This document shows positions 63,136 through 64,000 of a stretch of 64,000 bases of DNA, piece by piece. The notes beneath the pieces were generated by a model that saw only the letters and a program-made list of their open reading frames with translations, was not told the DNA's origin and searched no databases. The position numbers were made by a program, and so were the translations under genes. Within the stretch, counting starts at the first letter, position 1. Each line of letters opens with the position of its first letter. Origin of the DNA: Selaginella tamariscina (Eukaryota; Streptophyta; Lycopodiopsida; Selaginellales; Selaginellaceae); assembly GCA_003024785.1 (NCBI GenBank), contig PUQB01000163.1, positions 62,001-126,000 of the forward strand. The letters are read 5' to 3'.

Positions 63136-63375
63136 AAGGAATATACAGCTGAATTTTAGCCACTTTCACCATAACTGTACGCATACACATCCCTAATATG
63201 GTCTCGTCTTTATGAAATGATTCAAATAAATTAATATAAAACACATTGTGTATCACTCCCAGCTGTGAAAGAAAATCTAATCCATAAGCAACATTCCCTA
63301 TTATGTTGTGGAATATCCTTAATCATGTCTAATATTAACATCTATGGTAAGGTATAAGTGTATGATAATGCTTAC
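63136..63375. other. Spacer, or intron/3' part of the RAD23-like gene
   Basis: I looked here on the minus strand for the final UBA exon of RAD23 and did not find a convincing one. Confidence 0.4.
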
Positions 63376-64000
63376 CCTTTCAATTGCTTCTCTTTCCTCA
63401 GGAATAATGCTGATCGACTCCTAATTCACTGCAAAGGCGAAGTTGTAAATCTAAAATTTTAATGCTTACCAAGCAGTATGGTTAACTAAGTTCTTTCACT
63501 TTAATAACGAAGTGATTATAACACAATTGCATTTCAACTGCGTTTAACAACCATGCAAGTAGGTATAGAATTTCTCAAAAACCCCAAATTGTTATTAGAC
63601 ACTCTTTTTATATTATAGAGTAGTTCACCTCTGTGGTTACAACGTGTACTCAATAGAATGCCATTAACTAAGTATATTCGTACTCTCCTGCGTCAATATG
63701 TCCCAGTACCGATGTCATAAACATCCACATGCAATATGAAAGGACGAGTATAATTAATATACGTTGAAACTGAAGGAGTTGTGAACAATTATTTAAGATT
63801 TATAAACACATGCTTGCAATACTTAAATTAGAAAAACATGAACGACTTCAACGAACGCCTTATAAAACAGAATAAGATGTGCATTGATATATGTGTATAT
63901 TCATATACACGTACCCTTCACCAGCCTCGCCAGCTTCATTGATGAGGCGAGCCTGATTGTCGTTGTTAAGACGTAGCAGCTGCGGGTTTTGTGTCCCAAG
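63376..64000 (-). CDS. RAD23: RAD23-type ubiquitin receptor, two exons, partial at window edge
   Basis: RAD23 shuttles ubiquitylated proteins to the proteasome and stabilises the XPC repair factor. The minus-strand segment 64000-63915 reads LGTQNPQLLRLNNDNQARLI, then NEAGEAGEG, before a GTACGTG donor. This resembles the end of the XPC-binding domain (LGKQNPQLLRLI...LINEP.EG). A second segment, 63420-63376, is a 45-base exon reading ESISIIPEEREAIER with a TTAG acceptor and GTAAGC donor, matching the start of UBA2. The exon phases do not join directly, so a small exon probably lies between. A final UBA exon was not found. The gene continues beyond the window. Confidence 0.65.

Noticed and set aside
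63240-63340. Weak NVAYGLDFLSQ frame as the RAD23 UBA end
   Set aside because: Resemblance to AANYLLD is slight, and the MGF part of the UBA motif is missing.

Overview
The window is nuclear DNA from a land plant. Genes have many GT-AG introns, intergenic DNA is strongly AT-rich, dinucleotide microsatellites are frequent, and proteins carry apparent plastid or mitochondrial leaders. A PTEN-type class II formin, plastid PII and FAD4 are all plant genes. I cannot name the species. The minimal thaumatin-like genes and the formin type would suit many land-plant lineages.

Left half (about 1-31.9 kb): a compact gene island with little spacing. In order: a class II formin (-), an ELF9/Tat-SF1-type splicing factor (-), divergent GLB1/PII (+), an unrecognised Ser/Thr/Lys-rich gene (+), intronless FAD4 (+) and mitochondrial aspartate aminotransferase (+). 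A 4.6 kb Ty3/gypsy LTR element (-) follows, then an AVT6-type amino-acid transporter (+) and a lachrymatory-factor-synthase-like SRPBCC gene (+). ELF9 and GLB1 share a 282 bp divergent promoter region. The genes do not form one pathway, although PII, aspartate aminotransferase and AVT6 all concern nitrogen or amino-acid metabolism.

Right half (about 32-64 kb): accessory DNA. A hAT transposon (32.3-36.3 kb) carries an intron-containing WD40 fragment of a FAN/GFS12-type BEACH gene between copies of a short minisatellite. It abuts a 5'-truncated Ty1/copia relic. Next come a heavily decayed Ty3/gypsy element (about 40.3-47.4 kb), a second SRPBCC paralogue, and a possible AT-rich foldback structure around a different hAT-like remnant. 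Two near-identical minimal thaumatin-like genes follow, in a segmental duplication split by an internally deleted relative of the decayed gypsy repeat. Two candidate RAD23 exons (-) lie at the right edge.

One pattern runs through everything. Otherwise well-preserved genes (formin, aminotransferase, AVT6, the hAT transposase, the thaumatin-like pair) have single-base frame breaks, many at homopolymers. In the thaumatin-like pair each copy is broken where the other is intact. This looks more like uncorrected long-read sequence error than gene death, so I annotate these genes as probable genes with breaks as assembled. All exon boundaries come from splice consensus and protein similarity judged by eye. 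The best candidate for something undescribed is the gene-capturing hAT element with its minisatellite breakpoints. The tandem splice-donor repeats in the formin leader come second.
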